Origin: Nematostella vectensis
Lineage: Eukaryota; Cnidaria; Anthozoa; Actiniaria; Edwardsiidae
Direction: 5' to 3'
Length of the DNA stretch: 64,000 nucleotides
Assembly: GCF_932526225.1 (NCBI RefSeq)
Contig: NC_064042.1
Coordinates: forward strand, 17,232,751-17,296,750
A program made the position numbers and the translations under genes. Positions within the stretch are counted from its first letter, which is position 1. Every line of letters begins with the position of its first letter. This document shows, one piece after another, positions 22,636-34,908 of this stretch. The notes beneath the pieces were generated by a model. It was not told the DNA's origin, did no database searches, and was given only the letters and a program-made list of their open reading frames with translations.

Positions 22636-25303
22636 TTGCTACTATGCACGTTAAGATTGGATGAGTTTGAGTTTTTCAGTGTTCAAACAAGGTCCAAAAA
22701 AGGTCCAAAATCCAAAATCTTCAAAAAAACAAAATTCTTAATACTTGTCCAAATGAGCCGAAAATGGTATCATTCGAACCTTGACATTCCCCGGCGTGTG
22801 TTTCGCTATTCGGTTTTTTCATAAGTGCGCATGCGCAGAAATTATTTCCAAAAAAAACAGTGTCCCGGAGGGTAGGGGACAAATTTTCGGGTCTATATAC
22901 TTGAGCTAAAATTCTCAAACTCGGTAAGATCTATGTACTCATAAAGGGCTATCTAACCCTGCAATCAGATTTCGAATCGATCAAGAATTGACAAAAGCCG
23001 GTAATCTTTTTCCCTACCTTCCGAGACATTTTGAGTAGAGTCTAGGGACTAGGCATTAAGTCCGATTGATCTCAAACTTGGTCAGCATGAAGAAAGTATC
23101 AGCACTTAGTAAAGGTTAGAAAATCAAAAGCATAGCTTCAAAGTAAAGCTGTTAAAAAAGGCAGGAAAAAGGCCAAATTGCACCTTCTCCCTAGAAAATC
23201 TTTGCAAATATTGACTTTGGGGGACAACAAACTGCCTAGCGCCTATATGGTTTTTCAAGAGCTTTCGGATGAGCCTATGCACGTTAAGATTGGATGAGTT
23301 TGAGTTTTTCAGTGGTCAAACAAGGTCCAAAAAAGGTCCAAAATCTAAAAACTTCAAAAAACCAAAATTCCTAATACTTGTCCAAATGAGCCGAAAATGG
23401 TATCATTCGAACCCTGACATTCCCCGGCGTGTGTTGCGCTATTCGGTTTTTTCTTAAGTGCGCATGCGCAGAAATTATTTCCAAAAAAACTGTGTCCCGG
23501 AGGGTAGGGAACAACTTTTCGGGTCTATATACTTGAGCTAAAATTCTCAAACTCGGTAAGATCTATGAACTCATAAAGGGCTATCTAACCCTGCAATCAG
23601 ATTTCGAATCGATCAAGAATTGACAAAAGCCGCTAATCTTTTTCCCTACCTTCCGAGACATTTTGAGTAGAGCCTGGGGACTAGGCATTAAGTCCGATTG
23701 ATCTCAAACTTGGTCAGCATGAAGAAAGTATCAGCACTTAGTTAAGGTTAGAAAATCAAAAGCATAGCTTCAAAGTAAAGCTGTTAAAAAAGGCAGGAAA
23801 AAGGCCAAATTGCAACTTCTCCCTAGAAAATCTTTGCAAATATTGACTTTGGAGGACAACAAACTGCCTAGCGCCTATATGGTTTTTCAAAAGCTTTCGA
23901 ATGAGCCTATGCACGTTAAGATTGGATGAGTTTGAGTTTTTCAGTGGTCAAACAAGGTCCAAAATTGGTCCAAGGTAGAATATGAGCATTTCTGAAGTTA
24001 GTCGTAGCCTGCCCAAAGTCACGGGGAAGGTCCAACTATGCTAGTAGACACTAACTAAGAAAGATTCAGGACGAAGATTGAAGTTTAGACTTTTTTTTGC
24101 AAACTTCCCAAAACTGTTTCTGTGCCGACGATTTCTTTCGATTTTCAAAAAATTCCCACTAGCCAGGAATGAGCAGCAGACAATACTTTGATGTATGAGG
24201 TTAGTGTCCATGCGCATTTCTATATCATAAGCGAAAAAAATCTCCGGAAACGATTTTGCATGTACGACTTTTTGGGGGTTAAAAATGATACAAATTGCAC
24301 CTTCTCCCTAGAAAATCTTTGCAAATATTGACTTTGGAGGACAACAATCTGCATAGCGCTTATATGGTTTCTCAAGAGCTTTCGAATGAGCCTATGCACG
24401 TTAAGATTGGATGAGTTTGAGTTTTTCAGTGTTCAAACAAGGTCCAAAAAAGGTCCAAAATCTAAAAACTTCAAAAAACCAAAATTCTTAATACTTGTCC
24501 AAATGAGCCGCAAATGGTATCATTCGAACCCTGACATTCCCCGGCGTGTGTTGCGCTATTCAGTTTTTTCATAAGTGCGCATGCGCAGAAATTGTTTCCC
24601 AAAAAACTGTGTTTCGGAGGGTAGGGGACAACTTTTCGGGTCTATATACTTGAGCTAAAATTCTCAAACTCGGTAAGATCTATGTACTCATAAAGGGCTA
24701 TCTAACCCTGCATTCAGATTTCGAATCGATCAAGAATTGACAGAAGCCGCTAATCTTTTTCCCTACCTTCCGAGACATTTTGAGTAGAGCCTGGGGACTA
24801 GGCATTAAGTCCGATTGATCTCAAACTTGGTCAGCATGAAGAAAGTATCAGCACTTAGTTAAGGTTAGAAAATCAAAAGCATAGCTTCAAAGTAAAGCTG
24901 TTAAAAAAGGCAGGAAAAAGGCCAAATTGCAACTTCTCCCTAGAAAATCTTTGCAAATATTGACTTTGGAGGACAACAAACTGCCTAGCGCCTATATGGT
25001 TTTTCAAGAGCTTTCGAATGAGCCTATGCACGTTAAGATTGGATGAGTTTGAGTTTTTCAGTGGTCAAACAAGGTCCAAAATTGGTCCAAGGTAGAATAT
25101 GAGCATTTCTGAAGTTAGTCGTAGCCTGCCCAAAGTCACGGGGAAGGTCCAACTATGCTAGTAGACACTAACTAAGAAAGATTCAGGACGAAGATTGAAG
25201 TTTAGACTTTTTTTTGCAAACTTCCCAAAACTTTTTCTGTGCCGACGATTTCTTTCGATTTTCAAAAAATTCCTACTAGCCAGGAATGAGCTGCAGACAA
25301 TAC
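22636..25303 (+). repeat. 2668-bp HOR copy 2 of a triplet
   Basis: Modules start at 22636 (A1), 23269 (A2), 23901 (B), 24386 (A3) and 25018 (B'). The length is identical to the preceding copy. The shared variant GAGCTGCAG appears before the B' junction at about 22.62 and 25.29 kb. The B' end carries the unusual CAATACTTGCTAC form of the junction. Confidence 0.93.
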
Positions 25304-27971
25304 TTGCTACTATGCACGTTAAGATTGGATGAGTTTGAGTTTTTCAGTGTTCAAACAAGGTCCAAAAAAGGTCCAAAATCCAAAATCTTCAAAAAACCAA
25401 AATTCTTAATACTTGTCCAAATGAGCCGAAAATGGTATCATTCGAACCTTGACATTCCCCGGCGTGTGTTTCGCTATTCGGTTTTTTCATAAGTGCGCAT
25501 GCGCAGAAATTATTTCCAAAAAAAACAGTGTCCCGGAGGGTAGGGGACAAATTTTCGGGTCTATATACTTGAGCTAAAATTCTCAAACTCGGTAAGATCT
25601 ATGTACTCATAAAGGGCTATCTAACCCTGCAATCAGATTTCGAATCGATCAAGAATTGACAAAAGCCGGTAATCTTTTTCCCTACCTTCCGAGACATTTT
25701 GAGTAGAGTCTAGGGACTAGGCATTAAGTCCGATTGATCTCAAACTTGGTCAGCATGAAGAAAGTATCAGCACTTAGTAAAGGTTAGAAAATCAAAAGCA
25801 TAGCTTCAAAGTAAAGCTGTTAAAAAAGGCAGGAAAAAGGCCAAATTGCACCTTCTCCCTAGAAAATCTTTGCAAATATTGACTTTGGGGGACAACAAAC
25901 TGCCTAGCGCCTATATGGTTTTTCAAGAGCTTTCGGATGAGCCTATGCACGTTAAGATTGGATGAGTTTGAGTTTTTCAGTGGTCAAACAAGGTCCAAAA
26001 AAGGTCCAAAATCTAAAAACTTCAAAAAACCAAAATTCCTAATACTTGTCCAAATGAGCCGAAAATGGTATCATTCGAACCCTGACATTCCCCGGCGTGT
26101 GTTGCGCTATTCGGTTTTTTCTTAAGTGCGCATGCGCAGAAATTATTTAAAAAAAAACTGTGTCCCGGAGGGTAGGGAACAACTTTTCGGGTCTATATAC
26201 TTGAGCTAAAATTCTCAAACTCGGTAAGATCTATGTACTCATAAAGGGCTATCTAACCCTGCAATCAGATTTCGAATCGATCAAGAATTGACAAAAGCCG
26301 CTAATCTTTTTCCCTACCTTCCGAGACATTTTGAGTAGAGCCTGGGGACTAGGCATTAAGTCCGATTGATCTCAAACTTGGTCAGCATGAAGAAAGTATC
26401 AGCACTTAGTTAAGGTTAGAAAATCAAAAGCATAGCTTCAAAGTAAAGCTGTTAAAAAAGGCAGGAAAAAGGCCAAATTGCAACTTCTCCCTAGAAAATC
26501 TTTGCAAATATTGACTTTGGAGGACAACAAACTGCCTAGCGCCTATATGGTTTTTCAAAAGCTTTCGAATGAGCCTATGCACGTTAAGATTGGATGAGTT
26601 TGAGTTTTTCAGTGGTCAAACAAGGTCCAAAATTGGTCCAAGGTAGAATATGAGCATTTCTGAAGTTAGTCGTAGCCTGCCCAAAGTCACGGGGAAGGTC
26701 CAACTATGCTAGTAGACACTAACTAAGAAAGATTCAGGACGAAGATTGAAGTTTAGACTTTTTTTTGCAAACTTCCCAAAACTGTTTCTGTGCCGACGAT
26801 TTCTTTCGATTTTCAAAAAATTCCCACTAGCCAGGAATGAGCAGCAGACAATACTTTGATGTATGAGGTTAGTGTCCATGCGCATTTCTATATCATAAGC
26901 GAAAAAAATCTCCGGAAACGATTTTGCATGTACGACTTTTTGGGGGTTAAAAATGATACAAATTGCACCTTCTCCCTAGAAAATCTTTGCAAATATTGAC
27001 TTTGGAGGACAACAATCTGCATAGCGCTTATATGGTTTTTCAAGAGCTTTCGAATGAGCCTATGCACGTTAAGATTGGATGAGTTTGAGTTTTTCAGTGT
27101 TCAAACAAGGTCCAAAAAAGGTCCAAAATCTAAAAACTTCAAAAAACCAAAATTCTTAATACTTGTCCAAATGAGCCGCAAATGGTATCATTCGAACCCT
27201 GACATTCCCCGGCGTGTGTTGCGCTATTCAGTTTTTTCATAAGTGCGCATGCGCAGAAATTGTTTCCCAAAAAACTGTGTTTCGGAGGGTAGGGGACAAC
27301 TTTTCGGGTCTATATACTTGAGCTAAAATTCTCAAACTCGGTAAGATCTATGTACTCATAAAGGGCTATCTAACCCTGCATTCAGATTTCGAATCGATCA
27401 AGAATTGACAGAAGCCGCTAATCTTTTTCCCTACCTTCCGAGACATTTTGAGTAGAGCCTGGGGACTAGGCATTAAGTCCGATTGATCTCAAACTTGGTC
27501 AGCATGAAGAAAGTATCAGCACTTAGTTAAGGTTAGAAAATCAAAAGCATAGCTTCAAAGTAAAGCTGTTAAAAAAGGCAGGAAAAAGGCCAAATTGCAA
27601 CTTCTCCCTAGAAAATCTTTGCAAATATTGACTTTGGAGGACAACAAACTGCCTAGCGCCTATATGGTTTTTCAAGAGCTTTCGAATGAGCCTATGCACG
27701 TTAAGATTGGATGAGTTTGAGTTTTTCAGTGGTCAAACAAGGTCCAAAATTGGTCCAAGGTAGAATATGAGCATTTCTGAAGTTAGTCGTAGCCTGCCCA
27801 AAGTCACGGGGAAGGTCCAACTATGCTAGTAGACACTAACTAAGAAAGATTCAGGACGAAGATTGAAGTTTAGACTTTTTTTTGCAAACTTCCCAAAACT
27901 TTTTCTGTGCCGACGATTTCTTTCGATTTTCAAAAAATTCCTACTAGCCAGGAATGAGCAGCAGACAATAA
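25304..27971 (+). repeat. 2668-bp HOR copy 3 of a triplet
   Basis: Modules start at 25304 (A1), 25937 (A2), 26569 (B), 27054 (A3) and 27686 (B'). A2 has the long uninterrupted A-run after the palindrome that is also seen near 105, 2770 and 30420. This links the copy to the unit at 1926-4593 rather than only to its neighbours. Confidence 0.93.
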
Positions 27972-30900
27972 TTGCTACTATGCACGTTAAGATTGGATGA
28001 GTTTGAGTTTTTCAGTGTTCAAACAAGGTCCAAAAAAGGTCCAAAATCTAAAAACTTCAAAAAACCAAAATTTTTAATACTTGTCCAAATGAGCCGCAAA
28101 TGGTATCATTCGAACCCTGACATTCCCCGGCGTGTGTTGCGCTATTCGGTTTTTTCATAAGTGCGCATGCGCAGAAATTTTTTCCAAAAAAACTGTGTCC
28201 CGGAGGGTAGGGGACAACTTTTCGGGTCTATATACTTGAGCTAAAATTCTCAAACTCGGCAATATCTATGTACTCATGAAGGGCTATCTAACCCTGCAAT
28301 CAGATTTCGAATCGATCAAGAATTGACAAAAGCCGCTAATTTTTTTCCCTACCTTCCGGGACATTTTGAGTAGGGCCTGGGGACTAGGAATTGAGTCCGA
28401 TTGATCTCAAACTTGGTCAGCATGAAGAAAGTATCAGCACTTAGTAAAGGTTAGAAAATCAAAAGCATAGTTTCAAAGTAAAGCTTTTAAAAAAGGCCGG
28501 AAAAAAGGCCAAATTGCAACTTCTCCCTAGAAAATCTTTGCAAATATTGACTTTGGAGGACAACAAACTGCCTAGCGCCTATATGGTTTTTCAAGAGCTT
28601 TCGAATGAGCCTATGCACGTTAAGATTGGATGAGTTTGAGTTTTTCAGTGGTCAAACAAGGTCCAAAATTGGTCCTAGGTAGAATATGAGCATTTCTGAA
28701 GTTAGTCGTAGCCTGCCCAAAGTCACGGGGAAGGTCCAACTATGCTGGTAGACACTAACTAAGAAAGATTCAGGACGAAGATTGAAGTTTAGACTTTTTT
28801 TTGCAAACTTCCCAAAACTTTTTCTGTGCCGACGATTTCTTTCGATTTTCAAAAAATTCCCACTAGCCAGGAATGAGCAGCAGACAATACTTTGATGTAT
28901 GAGGTTAGTGTCCATGCGCATCTCTATATCATAAGCGAAAACAATCTCCAGAAACGATTTTGCATGTACGACTTTTTGGGGGTTAAAAATGATACAAATT
29001 GCACATTTTCCCTCAAATATCTTTGAAAATATTGATTTTGGAGGACAACAGACGGCAGAGGGCATATATGGTTTTCAAGAGCTTTCGAATGAGCCTATGC
29101 ACGTTAAGATTGGATGAGTTTGAGTTTTTCAGTGTTCAAACAAGGTCCAAAAAAGGTCCAAAATCCAAAAACTTCAAAAAACCAAAATTCTTAATACTTG
29201 TCCAAATGAGCCGAAAATGGTATCATTCGAACCTTGACATTCCCCGGCGTGTGTTTCGCTATTCGGTTTTTTCATAAGTGCGCATGCGCAGAAATTATTT
29301 CCAAAAAAAACAGTGTCCCGGAGGGTAGGGGACAACTTTTCGGGTCTATATACTTGAGCTAAAATTCTCAAACTCGGTAAGATCTATGTACTCATAAAGG
29401 GCTATCTAACCCTGCAATCAGATTTCGAATCGATCAAGAATTGACAAAAGCCGGTAATCTTTTTCCCTACCTTCCGAGACATTTTGAGTAGAGTCTAGGG
29501 ACTAGGCATTAAGTCCGATTGATCGCAAACTTGGTCAGCATGAAGAAAGTATCAGCACTTAGTAAAGGTTAGAAAATCAAAAGCATAGCTTCAAAGTAAA
29601 GCTGTTAAAAAAGGCAGGAAAAAGGCCAAATTGCACCTTCTCCCTAGAAAATCTTTGCAAATATTGACTTTGGGGGACAACAAACTGCCTAGCGCCTATA
29701 TGGTTTTTCAAGAGCTTTCGGATGAGCCTATGCACGTTAAGATTGGATGAGTTTGAGTTTTTCAGTGGTCAAACAAGGTCCAAAATTGGTCCAAGGTAGA
29801 ATATGAGCATTTCTGAAGTTAGTCGTAGCCTGCCCAAAGTCACGGGGAAGGTCCAACTATGCTAGTAGACACTAACTAAGAAAGATTCAGGACGAAGATT
29901 GAAGTTTAGACTTTTTTTTGCAAACTTCCCAAAACTGTTTCTGTGCCGACGATTTCTTTCGATTTTCAAAAAATTCCCACTAGCCAGGAATGAGCAGCAG
30001 ACAATACTTTGATGTATGAGGTTAGTGTCCATGCGCATTTCTATATCATAAGCGAAAAAAATCTCCGGAAACGATTTTGCATGTACGACTTTTTGGGGGT
30101 TAAATATGATACAAATTGCACCTTCTCCCTAGAAAATCTTTGCAAATATTGACTTTGGGGGACAACAAACTGCCTAGCGCCTATATGGTTTTTCAAGAGC
30201 TTTCGGATGAGCCTATGCACGTTAAGATTGGATGAGTTTGAGTTTTTCAGTGGTCAAACAAGGTCCAAAAAAGGTCCAAAATCTAAAAACTTCAAAAAAC
30301 CAAAATTCCTAATACTTGTCCAAATGTGCCGAAAATGGTATCATTCGAACCCTGACATTCCCCGGCGTGTGTTGCGCTATTCGGTTTTTTCTTAAGTGCG
30401 CATGCGCAGAAATTATTTAAAAAAAAACTGTGTCCCGGAGGGTAGGGAACAACTTTTCGGGTCTATATACTTGAGCTAAAATTCTCAAACTCGGTAAGAT
30501 CTATGTACTCATAAAGGGCTATCTAACCCTGCAATCAGATTTCGAATCGATCAAGAATTGACAAAAGCCGCTAATCTTTTTCCCTACCTTCCGAGACATT
30601 TTGAGTAGAGCCTGGGGACTAGGCATTAAGTCCGATTGATCTCAAACTTGGTCAGCATGAAGAAAGTATCAGCACTTAGTTAAGGTTAGAAAATCAAAAG
30701 CATAGCTTCAAAGTAAAGCTGTTAAAAAAGGCAGGAAAAAGGCCAAATTGCAACTTCTCCCTAGAAAATCTTTGCAAATATTGACTTTGGAGGACAACAA
30801 ACTGCCTAGCGCCTATATGGTTTTTCAAAAGCTTTCGAATGAGCCTATGCACGTTAAGATTGGATGAGTTTGAGTTTTTCAGTGGTCAAACAAGGTCCAA

Positions 30901-32241
30901 AATTGGTCCAAGGTAGAATATGAGCATTTCTGAAGTTAGTCGTAGCCTGCCCAAAGTCACGGGGAAGGTCCAACTATGCTAGTAGACACTAACTAAGAAA
31001 GATTCAGGACGAAGATTGAAGTTTAGACTTTTTTTTGCAAACTTCCCAAAACTGTTTCTGTGCCGACGATTTCTTTCGATTTTCAAAAAATTCCCACTAG
31101 CCAGGAATGAGCAGCAGAAAATACTTTGATGTATGAGGTTAGTGTCCATGCGCATTTCTATATCATAAGCGAAAAAAATCTCCGGAAACGATTTTGCATG
31201 TACGACTTTTTGGGGGTTAAAAATGATACAAATTGCACCTTCTCCCTAGAAAATCTTTGCAAATATTGACTTTGGAGGACAACAATCTGCATAGCGCTTA
31301 TATGGTTTTTCAAGAGCTTTCGAATGAGCCTATGCACGTTAAGATTGGATGAGTTTGAGTTTTTCAGTGTTCAAACAAGGTCCAAAAAAGGTCCAAAATC
31401 TAAAAACTTCAAAAAACCAAAATTCTTAATACTTGTCCAAATGAGCCGCAAATGGTATCATTCGAACCCTGACATTCCCCGGCGTGTGTTGCGCTATTCA
31501 GTTTTTTCATAAGTGCGCATGCGCAGAAATTGTTTCCCAAAAAACTGTGTTTCGGAGGGTAGGGGACAACTTTTCGGGTCTATATACTTGAGCTAAAATT
31601 CTCAAACTCGGTAAGATCTATGTACTCATAAAGGGCTATCTAACCCTGCATTCAGATTTCGAATCGATCAAGAATTGACAGAAGCCGCTAATCTTTTTCC
31701 CTACCTTCCGAGACATTTTGAGTAGAGCCTGGGGACTAGGCATTAAGTCCGATTGATCTCAAACTTGGTCAGCATGAAGAAAGTATCAGCACTTAGTTAA
31801 GGTTAGAAAATCAAAAGCATAGCTTCAAAGTAAAGCTGTTAAAAAAGGCAGGAAAAAGGCCAAATTGCAACTTCTCCCTAGAAAATCTTTGCAAATATTG
31901 ACTTTGGAGGACAACAAACTGCCTAGCGCCTATATGGTTTTTCAAGAGCTTTCGAATGAGCCTATGCACGTTAAGATTGGATGAGTTTGAGTTTTTCAGT
32001 GGTCAAACAAGGTCCAAAATTGGTCCAAGGTAGAATATGAGCATTTCTGAAGTTAGTCGTAGCCTGCCCAAAGTCACGGGGAAGGTCCAACTATGCTAGT
32101 AGACACTAACTAAGAAAGATTCAGGACGAAGATTGAAGTTTAGACTTTTTTTTGCAAACTTCCCAAAACTTTTTCTGTGCCGACGATTTCTTTCGATTTT
32201 CAAAAAATTCCTACTAGCCAGGAATGAGCAGCAGACAATAA
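27972..32241 (+). repeat. Irregular segment, A-B-A-B-A-B-A-B'
   Basis: Modules start at 27972 (A), 28605 (B), 29089 (A1 body), 29722 (B), 30207 (A2), 30839 (B), 31324 (A3) and 31956 (B'). 27972 and 28605 closely match 4594 and 5227 (GAATTGAGTCCG, AAGCTTTTAAAAAAGG, GGTCCTAGGTAG). The B at 29722 has A-type edges: it starts after CTTTCGG and its 3' flank has GGGGGACAACAAACTGCC, as in A1. It was therefore placed between A1 and A2 by exchange in the shared flanks. Confidence 0.87.
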
Positions 32242-34908
32242 TTGCTACTATGCACGTTAAGATTGGATGAGTTTGAGTTTTTCAGTGTTCAAACAAGGTC
32301 CAAAAAAGGTCCAAAATCCAAAAACTTCAAAAAACCAAAATTCTTAATACTTGTCCAAATGAGCCGAAAATGGTATCATTCGAACCTTGACATTCCCCGG
32401 CGTGTGTTGCGCTATTCGGTTTTTTCAAAAGTGCGCATGCGCAGAAATTATTTCCAAAAAAACTGTGTCCCGGAGGGTAGGGGACAACTTTTCGGGTCTA
32501 TATACTTGAGCTAAAATTCTCAAACTCGGTAAGATCTATGTACTCATAAAGGGCTATCTAACCCTGCAATCAGATTTCGAATCGATCAAGAATTGACAAA
32601 AGCCGGTAATCTTTTTCCCTACCTTCCGAGACATTTTGAGTAGAGTCTAGGGACTAGGCATTAAGTCCGATTGATCTCAAACTTGGTCAGCATGAAGAAA
32701 GTATCAGCACTTAGTAAAGGTTAGAAAATCAAAAGCATAGCTTCAAAGTAAAGCTGTTAAAAAAGGCAGGAAAAAGGCCAAATTGCACCTTCTCCCTAGA
32801 AAATCTTTGCAAATATTGACTTTGGGGGACAACAAACTGCCTAGCGCCTATATGGTTTTTCAAGAGCTTTCGGATGAGCCTATGCACGTTAAGATTGGAT
32901 GAGTTTGAGTTTTTCAGTGGTCAAACAAGGTCCAAAAAAGGTCCAAAATCCAAAAACTTCAAAAAACCAAAATTCTTAATACTTGTCCAAATGAGCCGAA
33001 AATGGTATCATTCGAACCTTGACATTCCCCGGCGTGTGTTGCGGTATTCGGTTTTTTCATAAGTGCGCATGCGCAGAAATTATTTCCAAAAAAACTGTGT
33101 CCCGGAGGGTAGGGGACAACTTTTCGGGTCTATATACTTGAGCTAAAATTCTCAAACTCGGTAAGATCTATGTACTCATAAAGGGCTATCTAACCCTGCA
33201 ATCAGATTTCGAATCGATCAAGAATTGACAAAAGCCGGTAATCTTTTTCCCTACCTTCCGAGACATTTTGAGTAGAGTCTAGGGACTAGGCATTAAGTCC
33301 GATTGATCTCAAACTTGGTCAGCATGAAGAAAGTATCAGCACTTAGTAAAGGTTAGAAAATCAAAAGCATAGCTTCAAAGTAAAGCTGTTAAAAAAGGCA
33401 GGAAAAAGGCCAAATTGCACCTTCTCCCTAGAAAATCTTTGCAAATATTGACTTTGGGGGACAACAAACTGCCTAGCGCCTATATGGTTTTTCAAGAGCT
33501 TTCGGATGAGCCTATGCACGTTAAGATTGGATGAGTTTGAGTTTTTCAGTGGTCAAACAAGGTCCAAAATTGGTCCAAGGTAGAATATGAGCATTTCTGA
33601 AGTTAGTCGTAGCCTGCCCAAAGTCACGGGGAAGGTCCAACTATGCTAGTAGACACTAACTAAGAAAGATTCAGGACGAAGATTGAAGTTTAGACTTTTT
33701 TTTGCAAACTTCCCAAAACTGTTTCTGTGCCGACGATTTCTTTCGATTTTCAAAAAATTCCCACTAGCCAGGAATGAGCAGCAGACAATACTTTGATGTA
33801 TGAGGTTAGTGTCCATGCGCATTTCTATATCATAAGCGAAAAAAATCTCCGGAAACGATTTTGCATGTACGACTTTTTGGGGGTTAAATATGATACAAAT
33901 TGCACCTTCTCCCTAGAAAATCTTTGCAAATATTGACTTTGGAGGACAACAATCTGCATAGCGCTTATATGGTTTTTCAAGAGCTTTCGAATGAGCCTAT
34001 GCACGTTAAGATTGGATGAGTTTGAGTTTTTCAGTGTTCAAACAAGGTCCAAAAAAGGTCCAAAATCTAAAAACTTCAAAAAACCAAAATTCTTAATACT
34101 TGTCCAAATGAGCCGCAAATGGTATCATTCGAACCCTGACATTCCCCGGCGTGTGTTGCGCTATTCAGTTTTTTCATAAGTGCGCATGCGCAGAAATTTT
34201 TTCCCAAAAAACTGTGTTTCGGAGGGTAGGGGACAACTTTTCGGGTCTATATACTTGAGCTAAAATTCTCAAACTCGGTAAGATCTATGTACTCATAAAG
34301 GGCTATCTAACCCTGCATTCAGATTTCGAATCGATCAAGAATTGACAAAAGCCGCTAATCTTTTTCCCTACCTTCCGAGACATTTTGAGTAGAGCCTGGG
34401 GACTAGGCATTGAGTCCGATTGATCTCAAACTTGGTCAGCATGAAGAAAGTATCAGCACTTAGTTAAGGTTAGAAAATCAAAAGCATAGCTTCAAAGTAA
34501 AGCTGTTAAAAAAGGCAGGAAAAAGGCCAAATTGCAACTTCTCCCTAGAAAATCTTTGCAAATATTGACTTTGGAGGACAACAAACTGCCTAGCGCCTAT
34601 ATGGTTTTTCAAGAGCTTTCGAATGAGCCTATGCACGTTAAGATTGGATGAGTTTGAGTTTTTCAGTGGTCAAACAAGGTCCAAAATTGGTCCAAGGTAG
34701 AATATGAGCATTTCTGAAGTTAGTCGTAGCCTGCCCAAAGTCACGGGGAAGGTCCAACTATGCTAGTAGACACTAACTAAGAAAGATTCAGGACGAAGAT
34801 AGAAGTTTAGACTTTTTTTTGCAAACTTTCCAAAACTTTTTCTGTGCCGACGATTTCTTTCGATTTTCAAAAAATTCCTACTAGCCAGGAATGAGCAGCA
34901 GACAATAA
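32242..34908 (+). repeat. 2.67-kb HOR copy with hybrid second A (2667 bp)
   Basis: Modules start at 32242 (A1), 32874 (A2 5' end with A1 body), 33506 (B), 33991 (A3) and 34623 (B'). The second A begins like A2 (TGGTCAAAC) but carries A1 marks thereafter (ACCTTGAC, GCCGGTAATC, GAGTCTAGGG). The B core ends GTTAAATATGATAC, as at 29722 and 38407. At 32242 the usual stop is altered (TTCAAAAGTG), giving a longer non-genic open frame. Confidence 0.88.
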
